64,000 bases of DNA from Schistocerca nitens (Eukaryota > Arthropoda > Insecta > Orthoptera > Acrididae), in contig NC_064614.1 in NCBI RefSeq assembly GCF_023898315.1, positions 1,049,296,432 through 1,049,360,431 of the forward strand, written 5' to 3'. Positions 21,700-32,719 of this stretch are shown here, piece by piece (within the stretch, counting starts at the first letter, position 1; each line of letters begins with the position of its first letter). Made by a program: the position numbers and the translations under genes. The notes under the pieces were generated by a model. That model searched no databases. It saw nothing but the letters and a program-made list of their open reading frames with translations, and had not been told where the DNA came from.

Positions 21700-22250
21700 T
21701 TTCCACTCTACAGCGGAGTGTGCGCTGATATGAAACTTCCTGGCAGATTAAAACTGTGTGCCGGACCGAGACTCGAACTTGGGACCTTTGCCTTCCGCGG
21801 GCAAGCGCTCTACCGACTGAGCTACCCAGGCACGACTCACGCCCCGTCCTCACAGCTTTAATTCCGTCAGTTCCCCGTCTCCTATCTTCCAAACTTCACA
21901 GAAGCTCTCCTGGTAGGAGACGAGGAACTGGCGGAATTAAAGCTGTGAGGACGGGGCCTGAGTCGTGCTTGGGTAGCTCAGTTAGCCGGCACGGTAGCTC
22001 AGCGTGTTCGGTCAGAGGGTTAGCAGCCCTCTGTAATAAAAAATCTGAGCTAATCGATCAACAACGAACTTAAATGGATGTCTTACGACGTCCGGCCCGA
22101 GCAGATGCAACGAACAATAGCGAACAAAATGAGATTTAAAAAAAAAAAAAAAGAAAAAGGTCGGTAGAGCACTTGTCCGCGAAAGGCAAAGGTCCCGAGT
22201 TCGAGTCTCGGTCCGGCACACAGTTTTAATCTGCCAGGAAGTTTCATACC
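21700..22250. repeat. Palindromic element with two divergent tRNA-like arms
   Basis: The left arm (21,730-21,886, antisense tRNA-like) and right arm (21,915-22,247, sense) are inverted copies. Each has an A box (gggtagctcagt), a B box (agttcgagtctcgg) and an outer block cagattaaaactgtgtgccgg. The arms meet around a loop of about 28 bp near 21,887-21,914. The right arm is split by another SINE at about 21,985-22,159. RNA from the locus could fold into a long hairpin. It looks like an inverted SINE dimer or a MITE that captured tRNA-like ends. Confidence 0.75.
21985..22159 (+). repeat. Second-family tRNA-derived SINE nested in the palindrome
   Basis: It starts ccggcacggtagctcagcgt, continues with a body unrelated to the Leu/Ser-headed family (cttacgacgtccgg, gagcagatgcaacg), and ends in an A-rich tract (22,137-22,159). 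It interrupts the tRNA-like right arm between its A box and the following cggtagagc. The duplication is not clear. Confidence 0.75.
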
Positions 22251-22455
22251 TTATAATGTTTACCATAAATCACGCTGTATGCATTTGTTGGCATGACTAT
22301 CACACTATCACATTATCACATGTGCACGAAACTTTTTTTTTGTGCTTCAAAAAGATTCATCCGATCACAAACCGCGAGATTGATCAACATCGGGAGCAAA
22401 TGGCACTGTGCGAGATTAGTGTGCTCCTTACGGTCGATCGATCGTTCGAGGCGGC

Positions 22456-22661
22456 CTGCCGGAGTGACCGTGCGGTTCTAGGCGCTACAGTCTGGAGCCG
22501 AGCGACCGCTACATTCGCAGGTTCGAATCCTGCCTCGGGCATGGATGTGTGTGATGTCCTTAGATTAGTTAGGTTTAATTAGTTCTGAGTTCTAGGCGAC
22601 TGATGACTTCAGAAGTTAAGTCGCATAGTGCTCAGAGTCATTTGAACCATTTGATTTGATT
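22456..22661 (+). repeat. tRNA-derived SINE (Leu/Ser-like head)
   Basis: Sense copy with the B box at 22,520-22,531. A perfect 12-bp duplication, gttcgaggcggc, lies at 22,444-22,455 and 22,662-22,673. Confidence 0.92.
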
Positions 22662-22673
22662 GTTCGAGGCGGC

Positions 22674-24149
22674 TTACTGGTGATGATAAAGGATTTTACA
22701 TGCAAGCTTTTTGCTCCGTTCTGTTGATAAATGAAATTTTCGGTGCGTTCTTGCAATTGCAGAGCGTCATATCTTCAACATACTCCGCTGCGCATCTTTT
22801 CCGCAAAAAAAAAAGAGCGGATTACAAAGCTTTTCCAGAAAAAAATAGCGCAAAACACGTGATGCCTTGGAGACTCTCTGTCAGGCTTGCCTGTGGTTTG
22901 TGGCTGCTATGTTCCCTACGTTCTTACATAGATTTGACCTAAATCACTGAACATTAAACGTAAATGTAAAGTGTTATCTTTCATTTCCAATCCTAGAAAG
23001 AGCTCACTAAACTCTACGCGTTGTTCTTCATCACCATCATGGAGATCTAAACACCAAAGTCTTGGAACTACTTGTGCTGTCGTCGAATGCTTTGAGCTGT
23101 AGGAATTACAGTGATGTACTCTAGACGAAAATCACGCTGCACAGTTGTAAATGAATTACATACAAAACGCCTTCTGTCACTGTTTAACCGCTATCTAAGC
23201 TCGATACTCGTTGGGTAATGAACGAGCTGTACAAGGTGGACCAATGCTGGTAATCACACGAGACGGCAGCTTACAACTGCTGCCAAGGCAAACTTTTAAT
23301 TTCAATGACTAAGTTAAACACTACCCCGAGTATCTGTCTTCATTCGTGTAGAAGATATAGACTCGTGAAAACGGATGACTTTTTTCTCAAACACTCGGAT
23401 CATCTTCCGTGGTGCACAGTTTCAGTTATGGGGAAGACCAGATGAATATTGCTGTGTCCCAAACACCATGACCTGCTAGCAGTTCACTTAAAGATATTAG
23501 AATTCCAACTTTTGTATGATCCACCGTCGGCCTTTTCAATCAGGCATAAAAAAATAGCAAGTGTGCAACTGTCGGAGCCACACAGCTTACAACGCACAAT
23601 AATATTTGAACAAGAATTACCGCTGTAGATCCAGCACGACCATGGGATATGTCAACAGGAGGAAATCCAGAGGACGAGGGACAGAATCAGGCAGACTGCA
23701 GGAAGCTATATCCACCAGCGTACGACTTCTGCAACCTGCACATCTGTCGCTGATAAAGCCATCATGATGATAACATGAATACCTGTTGGTGCAATTTTCA
23801 TCAAAACGAACACATAGTGAACTTGTTTGAGGTTTAATAACAGAGGCCCGCTTTTGTGTTTGTTAAATGGGAAGACAAATATATACAGACTACAGCTGAT
23901 ACCGTCTGAATAACTATTGTACTAACAAGCAGCAGACAGGATGAGCGTAAATGTTACGAATATATTCCCCAATCGACGTATAAGGTACTAATGTACTAAA
24001 CTCCGGAAAGCCAGTCAGTTACCTAGTCGACCACCAATTTATTTTAAATTACCATCTAAAGACATAAACCAAACATATGGCACTTTAGCGAGGTATTCGA
24101 AATGTGCATATTGAACTATGATAACAAGGAAAGTTAAGAACCATAAGAC
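22674..24149. other. Unique DNA, no recognised gene
   Basis: About 1.5 kb without long frames or repeats that I recognise. Confidence 0.35.
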
Positions 24150-24930
24150 GTGAAGTTAAAGTCTCCTCAGTCAAAATATTTTTTTAGAAAGATGTACTCC
24201 CCTTCTTATATATGTTCATATGCCTTCAAATCACAGAGAAGAATGGATAATCTTTATATTCACGGAGTTCGCTGGCCTATAAAGTCGTGTAACAGTGCAT
24301 TCCTGCAGTGTTTCAGATGCTTACGCTCTGGGCACAACGGTAAACAGTAAGCAGTGCCGCAGTCAACAGAGGTGTGCCCGCATAACATCAGGGAGTGCAA
24401 CGGGACCACACCCTCACTACCCCTGTACGCATACATCAAACAATCGTAGATGTACTGAACACATTCGACAGGCAGAAATTCAAAGAAAGATGGCGTACAA
24501 AGATGTTTCATATAAGCAGGATGCTGACAAATGTGGTAAATGGACATACGTTATTGTGGCGTTGGGAATCGGTGTTAAAATCTATCAAAACGCGACCATA
24601 TTCCTATCAGGTAAGCAACAGTATGTACATACACGTAGTGGAAGTCTCGGGTAGAGGCATTATCATCCCCTGCGGTATGCACACAACATGAGGAATAATC
24701 ATTTCAGCCACCACAAACGCACCAAAAAAGGAAGAAAATATTATCTATTGCTCCACTCGGAGAGTTACGACCAGAGTACATTTCTCCTGCTGCTAATTGT
24801 TCACATCAGAAGTTATGGCTTCCCATCAAACATATTATACCCCAGGCCGCTACAATCCACGCAGTCCGATAGACAAGGAAACAATGCCCTAAGTACGGAA
24901 GAATTCATCAACAATATTTTAATATAGTAT
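24150..24930 (+). pseudogene. LINE ORF1 (gag-like) relic with zinc knuckles
   Basis: The frame from 24,150 reaches HGVRWPIKSC...QCFRCLRSGHN, the usual approach to the CCHC knuckles of I/jockey-type ORF1 proteins. After a frame change near 24,350 the next frame continues CRSQQRC and later RRCTEHIRQAEIQRKMAY and ALSTEEFINNIL, typical of the ORF1 tail. Sense, order and spacing fit the I-like ORF2 relic downstream at 28.5-31.1 kb. It is broken and not functional. Confidence 0.65.
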
Positions 24931-25190
24931 TAGCAGTGTTGGAAGAGGTAAATCCTGATGTCTAGTTAGGATCATCGACACAGTGCAGCTTCGTCAAGGA
25001 CTCTTTGTAGCATCTGACAACTTTAGTGGAGAACTACACCAAAGGTATCATGCAGCGAAGTCCATGCTCTATAAAGGCAAATAACGACAGTGTCCTGATG
25101 CTGATACAGTCGATCAGTATATCTGCATTTGCTTAAACGAGAAGAGTGCTTCTTTTTTATGGCTACGACGTCGTTCAGAGCTACCAAATA
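24931..25190. other. Probable continuation of the LINE relic
   Basis: It lies between the ORF1 relic and the Tc1-like insertion. I see no recognisable endonuclease motif here. Confidence 0.3.
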
Positions 25191-25285
25191 CACTCCTGGA
25201 AATTGAAATAAGAACACCGTGAATTCATTGTCCCAGGAAGGGGAAACTTTATTGACACATTCCTGGGGTCAGATACATCACATGA

Positions 25286-26368
25286 TCACACTGACAGAAC
25301 CACAGGCACATAGACACAGGCAACAGAGCATGCACAATGTCGGCACCAGTACAGTGTATATCCACCTTTCGCAGCAATGCAGGCTGCTGTTCTCCCATGG
25401 AGACGATCGTAGAGATGCTGGATGTAGTCCTGTGGAACGGCTTGCCATGCCATTTCCACCTGGCGCCTCAGTTGGACCAGCGTTCGTGCCGGACGTGCAG
25501 ACCGCGTGAGACGACGCTTCATCCAGTCCCAAACATGCACAATGGGGGACAGATCCGGAGATCTTGCTGGCCAGGGTAGTTGACTTACACCTTCTAGAGC
25601 ACGTTGGGTGGCACGGGATACATGCGGACGTGCATTGTCCTGTTGGAACAGCAAGTTCCCTTGCCGGTCTAGGAATGGTAGAACGATGGGTTCGATGACG
25701 GTTTGGATGTACCGTGCACTATTCAGTGTCCCCTCGACGATCACCAGTGGTGTACGGCCAGTGTAGGAGATCGCTCCCCACACCATGATGCCGGGTGTTG
25801 GCCCTGTGTGCCTCGGTCGTATGCAGTCCTGATTGTGGCGCTCACCTGCACGGCGCCAAACACGCATACGACCATCATTGGCACCAAGGCAGAAGCGACT
25901 CTCATCGCTGAAGACGACACGTCTCCATTCGTCCCTCCATTCACGCCTGTCGCGACACCACTGGAGGCGGGCTGCACGATGTTGGGGCGTGAGCGGAAGA
26001 CGGCCTAACGGTGTGCGGGACCGTAGCCCAGCTTCATGGAGACGGTTGCGAATGGTCCTCGCCGATACCCCAGGAGCACCAGTGTCCCTAATTTGCTGGG
26101 AAGTGGCGGTGCGGTCCCCTACGGCACTGCGTAGGATCCTACGGTCTTGGCGTGCATCCGTGCGTCGCTGCGGTCCGGTCCCAGGTCGACGGGCACGTGC
26201 ACCTTCCGCCGACCACTGGCGACAACATCGATGTACTGTGGAGACCTCACGCCCCACGTGTTGAGCAATTCGGCGGTACGTCCACCCGGCCTCCCGCATG
26301 CCCACTATACGCCCTCGCTCAAAGTCCGTCAACTGCACATACGGTTCACGTCCACGCTGTCGCGGCAT
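25286..26368 (-). CDS. Tc1-like transposase, intact frame but catalytic Glu replaced
   Basis: The ORF is 360 codons from MPRQRGREPY. Residues 10-110 hold paired helix-turn-helix motifs (ERGRIVGMREAGWTYRRIAQ). VVFSDESRF carries the first Asp and LFQQDNARPH the second. The final block reads SPDLSPIVHVWD: valine (gtg) sits where Tc1 enzymes have Glu, and I count 32 residues between the second Asp and this position instead of 34. The identical state occurs in the copy at 31.3 kb. The frame is otherwise unbroken. Without the acidic residue the usual DDE chemistry should fail, so it was probably mobilised in trans, unless another residue substitutes. Confidence 0.88.
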   Translation of the reverse strand: MPRQRGREPYVQLTDFERGRIVGMREAGWTYRRIAQHVGREVSTVHRCCRQWSAEGARARRPGTGPQRRTDARQDRRILRSAVGDRTATSQQIRDTGAPGVSARTIRNRLHEAGLRSRTPLGRLPLTPQHRAARLQWCRDRREWRDEWRRVVFSDESRFCLGANDGRMRVWRRAGERHNQDCIRPRHTGPTPGIMVWGAISYTGRTPLVIVEGTLNSARYIQTVIEPIVLPFLDRQGNLLFQQDNARPHVSRATQRALEGVSQLPWPARSPDLSPIVHVWDWMKRRLTRSARPARTLVQLRRQVEMAWQAVPQDYIQHLYDRLHGRTAACIAAKGGYTLYWCRHCACSVACVYVPVVLSV

Positions 26369-26405
26369 GCTACCAGTGTTAAAGACTGCGATGGAGCTCC
26401 GTATG

Positions 26406-26605
26406 AGCCGGCCGCTGGTGGCCGAGCGGTTCTGGCGCTACAGTCTGGAACCGCGCGACCGCTACGGTCGCAGGTTCGAATCCTGCCTCGGGCATGGATG
26501 TGTGTGTTGTCCTTAGGTTAGTTAGGTTTAAGTAGTTCTAAGTTCTAGGGGACTTATGACCTCAGCAGTTGAGTCCCATAGTGCTCAGAGCCATTTGAAC
26601 CATTT
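26406..26605 (+). repeat. tRNA-derived SINE inside Tc1-like copy A
   Basis: A near-consensus sense copy; B box at about 26,471-26,482. A perfect 12-bp duplication, gagctccgtatg, lies at 26,394-26,405 and 26,606-26,617. It lies upstream of the transposase start, so the ORF survives. Confidence 0.95.
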
Positions 26606-26826
26606 GAGCTCCGTATGCCACGGCAAACTGGCTGACACTGACGGCGGCGGTGCACAAATGCTGCGCAGCTAGCGCCATTCGACGGCCAACACCGCGGTTC
26701 CTGGTGTGTCCGCTGTGCCGTGCGTGTGATCATTGCTTGTACAGCCCTCTCGCAGTGTCCGGAGCAAGTATGGTGGGTCTGACACACCGGTGTCAATGTG
26801 TTCTTTTTTCCATTTCCAGGAGTGTA

Positions 26827-27488
26827 GATGGGTGCAAAAGAAGTACTAAGTTCATTAAACGTGGCATAAAATGCAAACCCCTCTCTCTTTCCTAGCGTTC
26901 AGTTTCAGTTTATTTTAACAGATAACTTTTTTGTGACTGGATTCCTATGTCATTCCTGTTGCCACAATCGTCAGTTGATCACAGGAGGGGAAGTTGTGCG
27001 CCATTTCTCTGTGAGTTCTGCAAAATCTTTTCTGTGTGTTAACTCATTTTAACTGTTTGCGTGTCGTGCGTTCTGAGGCGGACATAGGAGCCAGCCAAGC
27101 ATTTACCTAAAGGAGCGTGGAAATACACGTAAAATTCACACTGCCCGGCGTACCAGACCAACGGTCACTTATTCGCATCGTGAATTCGATCTGCGTCTGG
27201 TTCATTTACCTGCCCACAAGCTAATGCGTTGCCTGTTAAATTATATGAGTAAGTCTACAGACTACAAACATAGTACTAATAATATGTACAAGCCGTGTTA
27301 AAAAACGAGAATTTTGCTATATGGAGTGTTGTATTAATCTGACTAGAGCGATTTTGTACTTGTCGCGTTGATAAACATATTTGAAAAGTATCTGAATAGA
27401 GTTAGTCTTATCGGATGTTCACTCGGGTGTGAGATGTCAGGTTAAATGTGTCCTAGTAGTATCGGTGATTATTCAATTTTTTATAAAA
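26827..27488. other. Spacer, possibly eroded LINE DNA
   Basis: No motif recognised between the Tc1-like element and the mariner relic. Confidence 0.3.
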
Positions 27489-28505
27489 ATGAATCAGGGA
27501 ACGTTTATCAAATTTTACTAGATCAACGAAATGTAGTGCAGCAAAGTTTTAGAAATGTTATATATTGCTTCCAGCGGATCTGCTATGAGTAAGACAAGGG
27601 TTTACGAGTAGTATAAGGGTTTCGAAGAGGGTCATGAAGACGACGAAGAAAAGCAACAGCCCTGGACGGCCCAGCACATCATTAAACGATGAAATCGTGG
27701 ACTCTGGAAAATGATTAGGAACAATCGCCGAAACACAATCAGCAAAATCGCTGAAGAATCTGCTGTATCAACTGGCTCGTGGGATGAAATGTTTTTGAAT
27801 GTTTTGGTTACAACACTTCTGACAGCAAAATCTTTTCCGAAATTGTTGAATTACGAACCAGAACAGGGGCGAATGCTACTTGCTCAAGAGTCGCTAGATG
27901 CTGTCAACAATGATGCAGAACTTATAAGATGTGTCATAATAGATAATAAATATGGGTGTACAGATGTGATGAAATTAAGGCTCAATGGTCCCAGTGGAAA
28001 AGCATTCTGAACCATCAACAATGAAAGCTCGGCTAGTAAGTACAGTCAAAAGCGAAGATTATGCATACTGTGTTCTTCGGTGTTAAAAGCGTAGTGCACC
28101 ATGAGAGCTTGCCACAAGGTCGAACGATCAATAAGGAGTATTATTTACAAGTTCAAAGCGCTGTAACGCCCATATTCGTGGCGTAAGAAGCCAGGACTTT
28201 TGAATCACAACAATGAACCTGCTCACATCAACATTTCCAGGCTTGGACGCATTTTACTTTTTTCTGTTAGCAGAAATAGAGAAAACCTTTTCATAAGCAT
28301 AGATGAGATTAAAAACACTTTGCAGAGAAAGCTAAGAGCTATCTCAAAATCGATTTCCAGAAGTGTTGCGGGAATTAGAAAAAGCTGGCATAAGTGTATA
28401 ACATCTAGTGAGGAACATTATGAAGGGGATAACTCTTATGTAGAAGAATAAATAAAATAATTTCCAAAATATAAACATTCTCTTTATTTTCTGAACACAC
28501 CTCGT
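27489..28505 (+). pseudogene. Degenerate mariner transposase relic (second mariner lineage)
   Basis: From ATG 27,489 the order of motifs follows mariner-type proteins: SKTRVYE(stop)YKGFEEGHEDDEE, NRRNTISKIAEESAVS, FPKLLNYEPEQGR, ESLDAVNNDAEL, then HHESLPQGRT in another frame near 28,100, and a KSW(H)KCI-like end near 28,400. The catalytic TGDE block has decayed (IIDNKYG) and many stops are present. The right end, gaacacacctcgta at about 28,493-28,506, looks like a mariner terminus; the left TIR was not found. It is not related closely to the element at 4.4 kb. Confidence 0.7.
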
Positions 28506-28559
28506 ACATTTACACCACAGATGTTACTGGCGAGTCCTTTAGGATGTGGGATCTTCTCT

Positions 28560-31081
28560 CCGTTGAGTGCCAGACTGAAACAGCACCAGTCATCAACCAA
28601 AAAGAATGATTTAATTCAACAAAACACCAAACAGTTAACGTTGGGAATGTTAATGCCCATTACTCGTTCTGGGACCTACTCCTATTAACATGAGGGGGCT
28701 GCTTGGTTGTCTTAAGCAACAAGATTTCAAAAAGTGCAGCAAAACATAACAAACGTGACAGCACCGTAAATGGCGGCTTCTCCACAGCCAATATCACTCA
28801 TTACCTCAGTTGAGAAGTATTCCAAGGATCGCTGATACCTAATCACCTACCTATATCAGATGTTAAGTACTTCAGTAGTAAGCAATATAGTCTGCCTTTG
28901 TCGTAAATGGAGTATTTGAATAGTTGGCTGGGCTGAGTATCCTGAACAGACAACGGAATGTATAAAGGAAAGTTGGCAGACGAAGACAGATCATACCAAC
29001 TTTATCAAGTGCATCACAACAGCATTTAAACGTAACATTCCACAAAACAGTGCATTTCAACCATTCAGTACGTTATTATCACTCTGGTAGGACAGAGAAT
29101 ACGAGGAAGTAAGTAACGAGGAAAAAAATCGTTAGGAGATACAAGCTACAAGTAACCTTGTCATCTTGAAGTCAGAGCCATTGTCAAACGCTCAAGTAAG
29201 ATACGAAGAGGAGATTTCTATGGCAACCTATCTGTCAAAACTAGAAATCATAATGCATAGAACAAATCTTGTGTTTCATCGTAGAAATTCCTAGAAAATA
29301 TAGCTTACAGCATCACACCTGACATCGTGGAGCTTATAATCACCAAAGTCAACAGCGACAAAATATCAGCCTTTCAGAAATCACCTTGGCAATAGGACAT
29401 GGAAAAAGCACAAGGAAAGCCAGAACGTCCTACCTAAGGGTCAAATAGTTTTCAGGAAAGAACAGAGCACAAAAGTTAGTTTATTTGCAGGTAGTCATCG
29501 ATAACATGCAATAATTGCATTCTGGTGGTGTACGCAGGCATCTCCAGTGCCTATGAAAATGTGTTGATTCCTCTATTAGCTACGAAGCTTCTAAATCTTA
29601 GAATCCCGACTACAGTCTTTTCAACCGTTGTCCGCTACTAACAGGATACTCATCAACACGGATAAGGGAAAATGTATATGATCAAGAGAAACAACTGTAG
29701 GACTACTGCAGGTCTCAGTTATCTCTCCTTTGCTATTTAATGTATTCGCTGCGGTTTTACATAATGCCATGCAATGGGAGATTCAGGTATTACAACTCTA
29801 AATGTGAAACATATGAAAGAGTACCAACATAAAATGGGTGACGCTATGAGAAATATCTGGGAGTGGCTAAATACAAACGGTTCGGCAGTATCGCCGAACA
29901 AATAAATCATCCCTGCATGAATACACTCGACGTTGGTAAAATGTGCGGAGTACTAACAGACTTGATCCATACAAATTCAGCATTAAAACAATAGTAAAAA
30001 AATTATATTGATTAGAGGCAGACCTGATCAACCTATCTACCACGCACAATTAGGAAATGTGAAATTCCTCCTGTAACGCTTCAGTTCTTACAAGATGAAC
30101 TCGCAGTCCACTGCCTCAGCTTGGGAACTTTCCTCCTCTAGCAGGTCTTTAATTCTCAACTCTGCCTCTACGTCATCGACTTACTCCTCACCCATTGTAG
30201 ATTACAGCAAATTTCCGTCCTTAAGCACAAGAGTCGTCACAGCGTCGTAACCCTCTGTCAGTCTGCTAACACGGCATGAATAATAGCGTAACGTATTCCA
30301 TACCCACATGGACGACAGAAAAGGTAATCTATACCAATGCATCTAAAATACTTCAACGAAGAAGGTAGACAGGCAGCGCTTTTCTAGACTACACTAAGAA
30401 GTAAGGGGTTGTGTTTAAATTGCCATCAGAAGCAACAGCCCTTACCGTGGTACTCAATGCCATCTTGCAGGCCCTAAGTTAATCAAAAAGACCCGAGGAA
30501 AACACAGATTTCACGATTGGCCTCGAAGCTGATAAAATATCAGTACATAGACACCACAAATAATTATATCATGCACGGCATCCTCTGTGTAATACAAAAG
30601 TTACGCGACAGAAAAAAAATCACTGTTTTTATATTGGGCAATAGAGAAAGCATTGTATACAAAACAGAGGAGTTCAAAAAAATACCAACTGTTGATGTCC
30701 TTTTAATAACATCAAAATAAAAATAAGGAAGCAAATGAACAAAAGATGTAAAATTCTCATGGGAAAGCTATACCAATATTGTGCCATCGCTTCCAGCAAA
30801 CCCATGCAGTAAAAAATGTAAATAATGTAGACTTTATATGGTTGCCATTACTCACCTAAGATTTAATCATGAGCTGTTCCATGAACACGCCTATCTAGTC
30901 CGCGTTGTTGACTTCGGTCTCTGTAATTACTGCGTTGAAGGCCGCCTTTTTCTTGGTTGCTGACGGAGATATCAAGAGGCAACTTGGCTAAAACAATGAC
31001 TGTACACGCCTACACCGTCTCCAAAGTGAAAATCGTAGTGAAGACAAAAGAACTCTCAATGAATTTTCTTTTGTATTAATT
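28560..31081 (+). pseudogene. I-like LINE ORF2 relic (endonuclease, RT, RNase H)
   Basis: Broken frames read NVNAHYSFWD (endonuclease, near 28,650), then a linker (WAEYPEQTTECIKESWQTK). The reverse transcriptase motif A region follows (ISSAYENVLIPLLATKLL, near 29,550), then SVISPLLFNVF (near 29,730). An RNase H-like block (VIYTNASK, LDYTKK, ATALTVVLNAILQAL, 30,330-30,480) and a C-terminal LRFNHELFHEHAYL...CNYC zinc-finger-like end (near 30,860) complete it. An RNase H domain is known from I-group LINEs. There are stops throughout. It is cut on the right by Tc1-like copy B. Confidence 0.68.
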
Positions 31082-31250
31082 TACATTCCTGGAAATTGAA
31101 ATAAGAACACCGTGAATTCATTGTCCCAGGAAGGGGAAACTTTATTGACACATTCCTGGGGTCAGATACATCACATGATCACACTGACAGAACCACAGGC
31201 ACATAGACACAGGCAACAGAGCATGCACAATGTCGGCACTAGTACAGTGT

Positions 31251-31452
31251 TCAAATTGTTCAAATGGCTCTGAGCACTATGGGACTCAACTGCTGAGGTT
31301 ATTAGTCCCCTAGAACTTAGAACTAGTTAAACCTAACTAACCTAAGGACATCACAAACATCCATGCCCGAGGCAGGATTTGAACCTGCGACCGTAGCGGT
31401 CTTGCGGTTCCAAACTGCAGCGCCTTGAACCGCACGGCCATTTCGGCCGGCC
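31251..31452 (-). repeat. tRNA-derived SINE inside Tc1-like copy B
   Basis: Antisense copy, flanked by a perfect 10-bp duplication, agtacagtgt, at 31,241-31,250 and 31,453-31,462. It shares the 'cttgcggttcc' variant with the SINE at 18,975. Confidence 0.94.
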
Positions 31453-32473
31453 AGTACAGTGTATATCCACCTTTCGCAGCAATGCAGGCTGCTATTCTCC
31501 CATGGAGACGATCGTAGAGATGCTGGATGTAGTCCTGTGGAACGGCTTGCCATGCCATTTCCACCTGGCGCCTCAGTTGGACCAGCGTTCGTGCTGGACG
31601 TGCAGACCGCGTGAGACGACGCTTCATCCAGTCCCAAACATGCACAATGGGGGACAGATCCGGAGATCTTGCTGGCCAGGGTAGTTGACTTACACCTTCT
31701 AGAGCACGTTGGGTGGCACGGGATACATGCGGACGTGCATTGTCCTGTTGGAACAGCAAGTTCCCTTGCCGGTCTAGGAATGGTAGAACGATGGGTTCGA
31801 TGACGTTTTGGATGTACCGTGCACTATTCAGTGTCCCCTCGACGATCACCGGTGGTGTACGGCCAGTGTAGGAGATCGCTCCCCACACCATGATGCCGGG
31901 TGTTGGCCCTGTGTGCCTCGGTCGTATGCAGTCCTGATTGTGGCGCTCACCTGCACGGCGCCAAACACGCATACGACCATCATTGGCACCAAGGCAGAAG
32001 CGACTCTCATCGCTGAAGACGACACGTCTCCATTCGTCCCTCCATTCACGCCTGTCGCGACACCACTGGAGGCGGGCTGCACGATGTTGGGGCGTGAGCG
32101 GAAGACGGCCTAACGGTGTGCGGGACCGTAGCCCAGCTTCATGGAGACGGTTGCGAATGGTCCTCGGCGATACCCCAGGAGCAACAGTGTCCCTAATTTG
32201 CTGGGAAGTGGCGGTGCGGTCCCCTACGGCACTGCGTAGGATCCTACGGTCTTGGCGTGCATCCGTGTGTCGCTGCGGGCCGGTCCCAGGTCGACGGGCA
32301 CGTGCACCTTCCGCCGACCACTGGCGACAACATCGATGTACTGTGGAGACCTCACGCCCCACGTGTTGAGCAATTCGGCGGTACGTCCACCCGGCCTCCC
32401 GCATGCCCACTATACGCCCTCGCTCAAAGTCCGTCAGCTGCACATACGGTTCACGTCCACGCTGTCGCGGCAT
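31337..32473 (-). pseudogene. Tc1-like transposase, 3' end replaced by SINE sequence
   Basis: From MPRQRGREPY at 32,473 the protein matches copy A except for a handful of residues (e.g. TPPVIVEG for TPLVIVEG, IQNVIEP for IQTVIEP). It shows the same SPDLSPIVHVWD with valine at the Glu position and 32-residue spacing. After ...GGYTLYW the frame runs into SINE DNA and stops at 31,337, so the last 20 or so native residues are lost. An in-frame open extension upstream to 32,689 lacks motifs and is probably untranslated leader. Confidence 0.88.
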
Positions 32474-32719
32474 GCTACCAGTGTTAAAGACTGCGATGGA
32501 GCTCCGTATGCCACGGCAAACTGGCTGACACTGACGGCGGCGGTGCACAAATGCTGCGCAGCTAGCGCCATTCGACGGCCAACACCGCGGTTCCTGGTGT
32601 GTCCTCTGTGCCGTGCGTGTGATCATTGCTTGTACAGCCCTCTCGCAGTGTCCGGAGCAAGTATGGTTGGTCTGACACACCGGTGTCAATGTGTTCTTTT
32701 TTCCATTTCCAGGAGTGTA

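Larger units (their letters stand above)
25191..26824 (-). mobile_element. Tc1-like transposon, copy A (carries a SINE)
   Basis: Ends cactcctggaaattgaaataa and its complement (...catttccaggagtg) are flanked by TA at 25,189-25,190 and 26,825-26,826. Removing the SINE and its duplication leaves about 1422 bp. It is GC-rich relative to its surroundings and about 98% identical by eye to the element at 31,084, which indicates recent amplification. Confidence 0.93.
31084..32717 (-). mobile_element. Tc1-like transposon, copy B (carries a different SINE)
   Basis: Same ends as copy A (left end cattcctggaaattg; right end ...catttccaggagtg), flanked by TA at 31,082-31,083 and 32,718-32,719. The flanks differ from copy A, so the two are independent insertions and not a segmental duplication. 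It lies inside the old I-like LINE. Confidence 0.93.

Noticed and set aside
21756..22266. tRNA-like sequences that could be called tRNA genes
   Set aside because: They are in inverted repeat and SINE bodies, continue into repeat sequence, lack a proper acceptor end and occur in a nested arrangement.
23000..24100. Coding exon or defence-type gene in the largest unannotated intronic gap
   Set aside because: Both strands were read; there are only short stop-limited frames without motif or splice support.
26460..26490. Possible true tRNA gene around the SINE B box
   Set aside because: The full SINE body and the flanking target duplication identify it as a retroposon.
31337..32689. A 450-codon frame suggesting a novel transposase fusion
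   Set aside because: The C-terminal 39 residues or so are SINE-encoded, and the N-terminal 72 lie upstream of the natural start with no domain.
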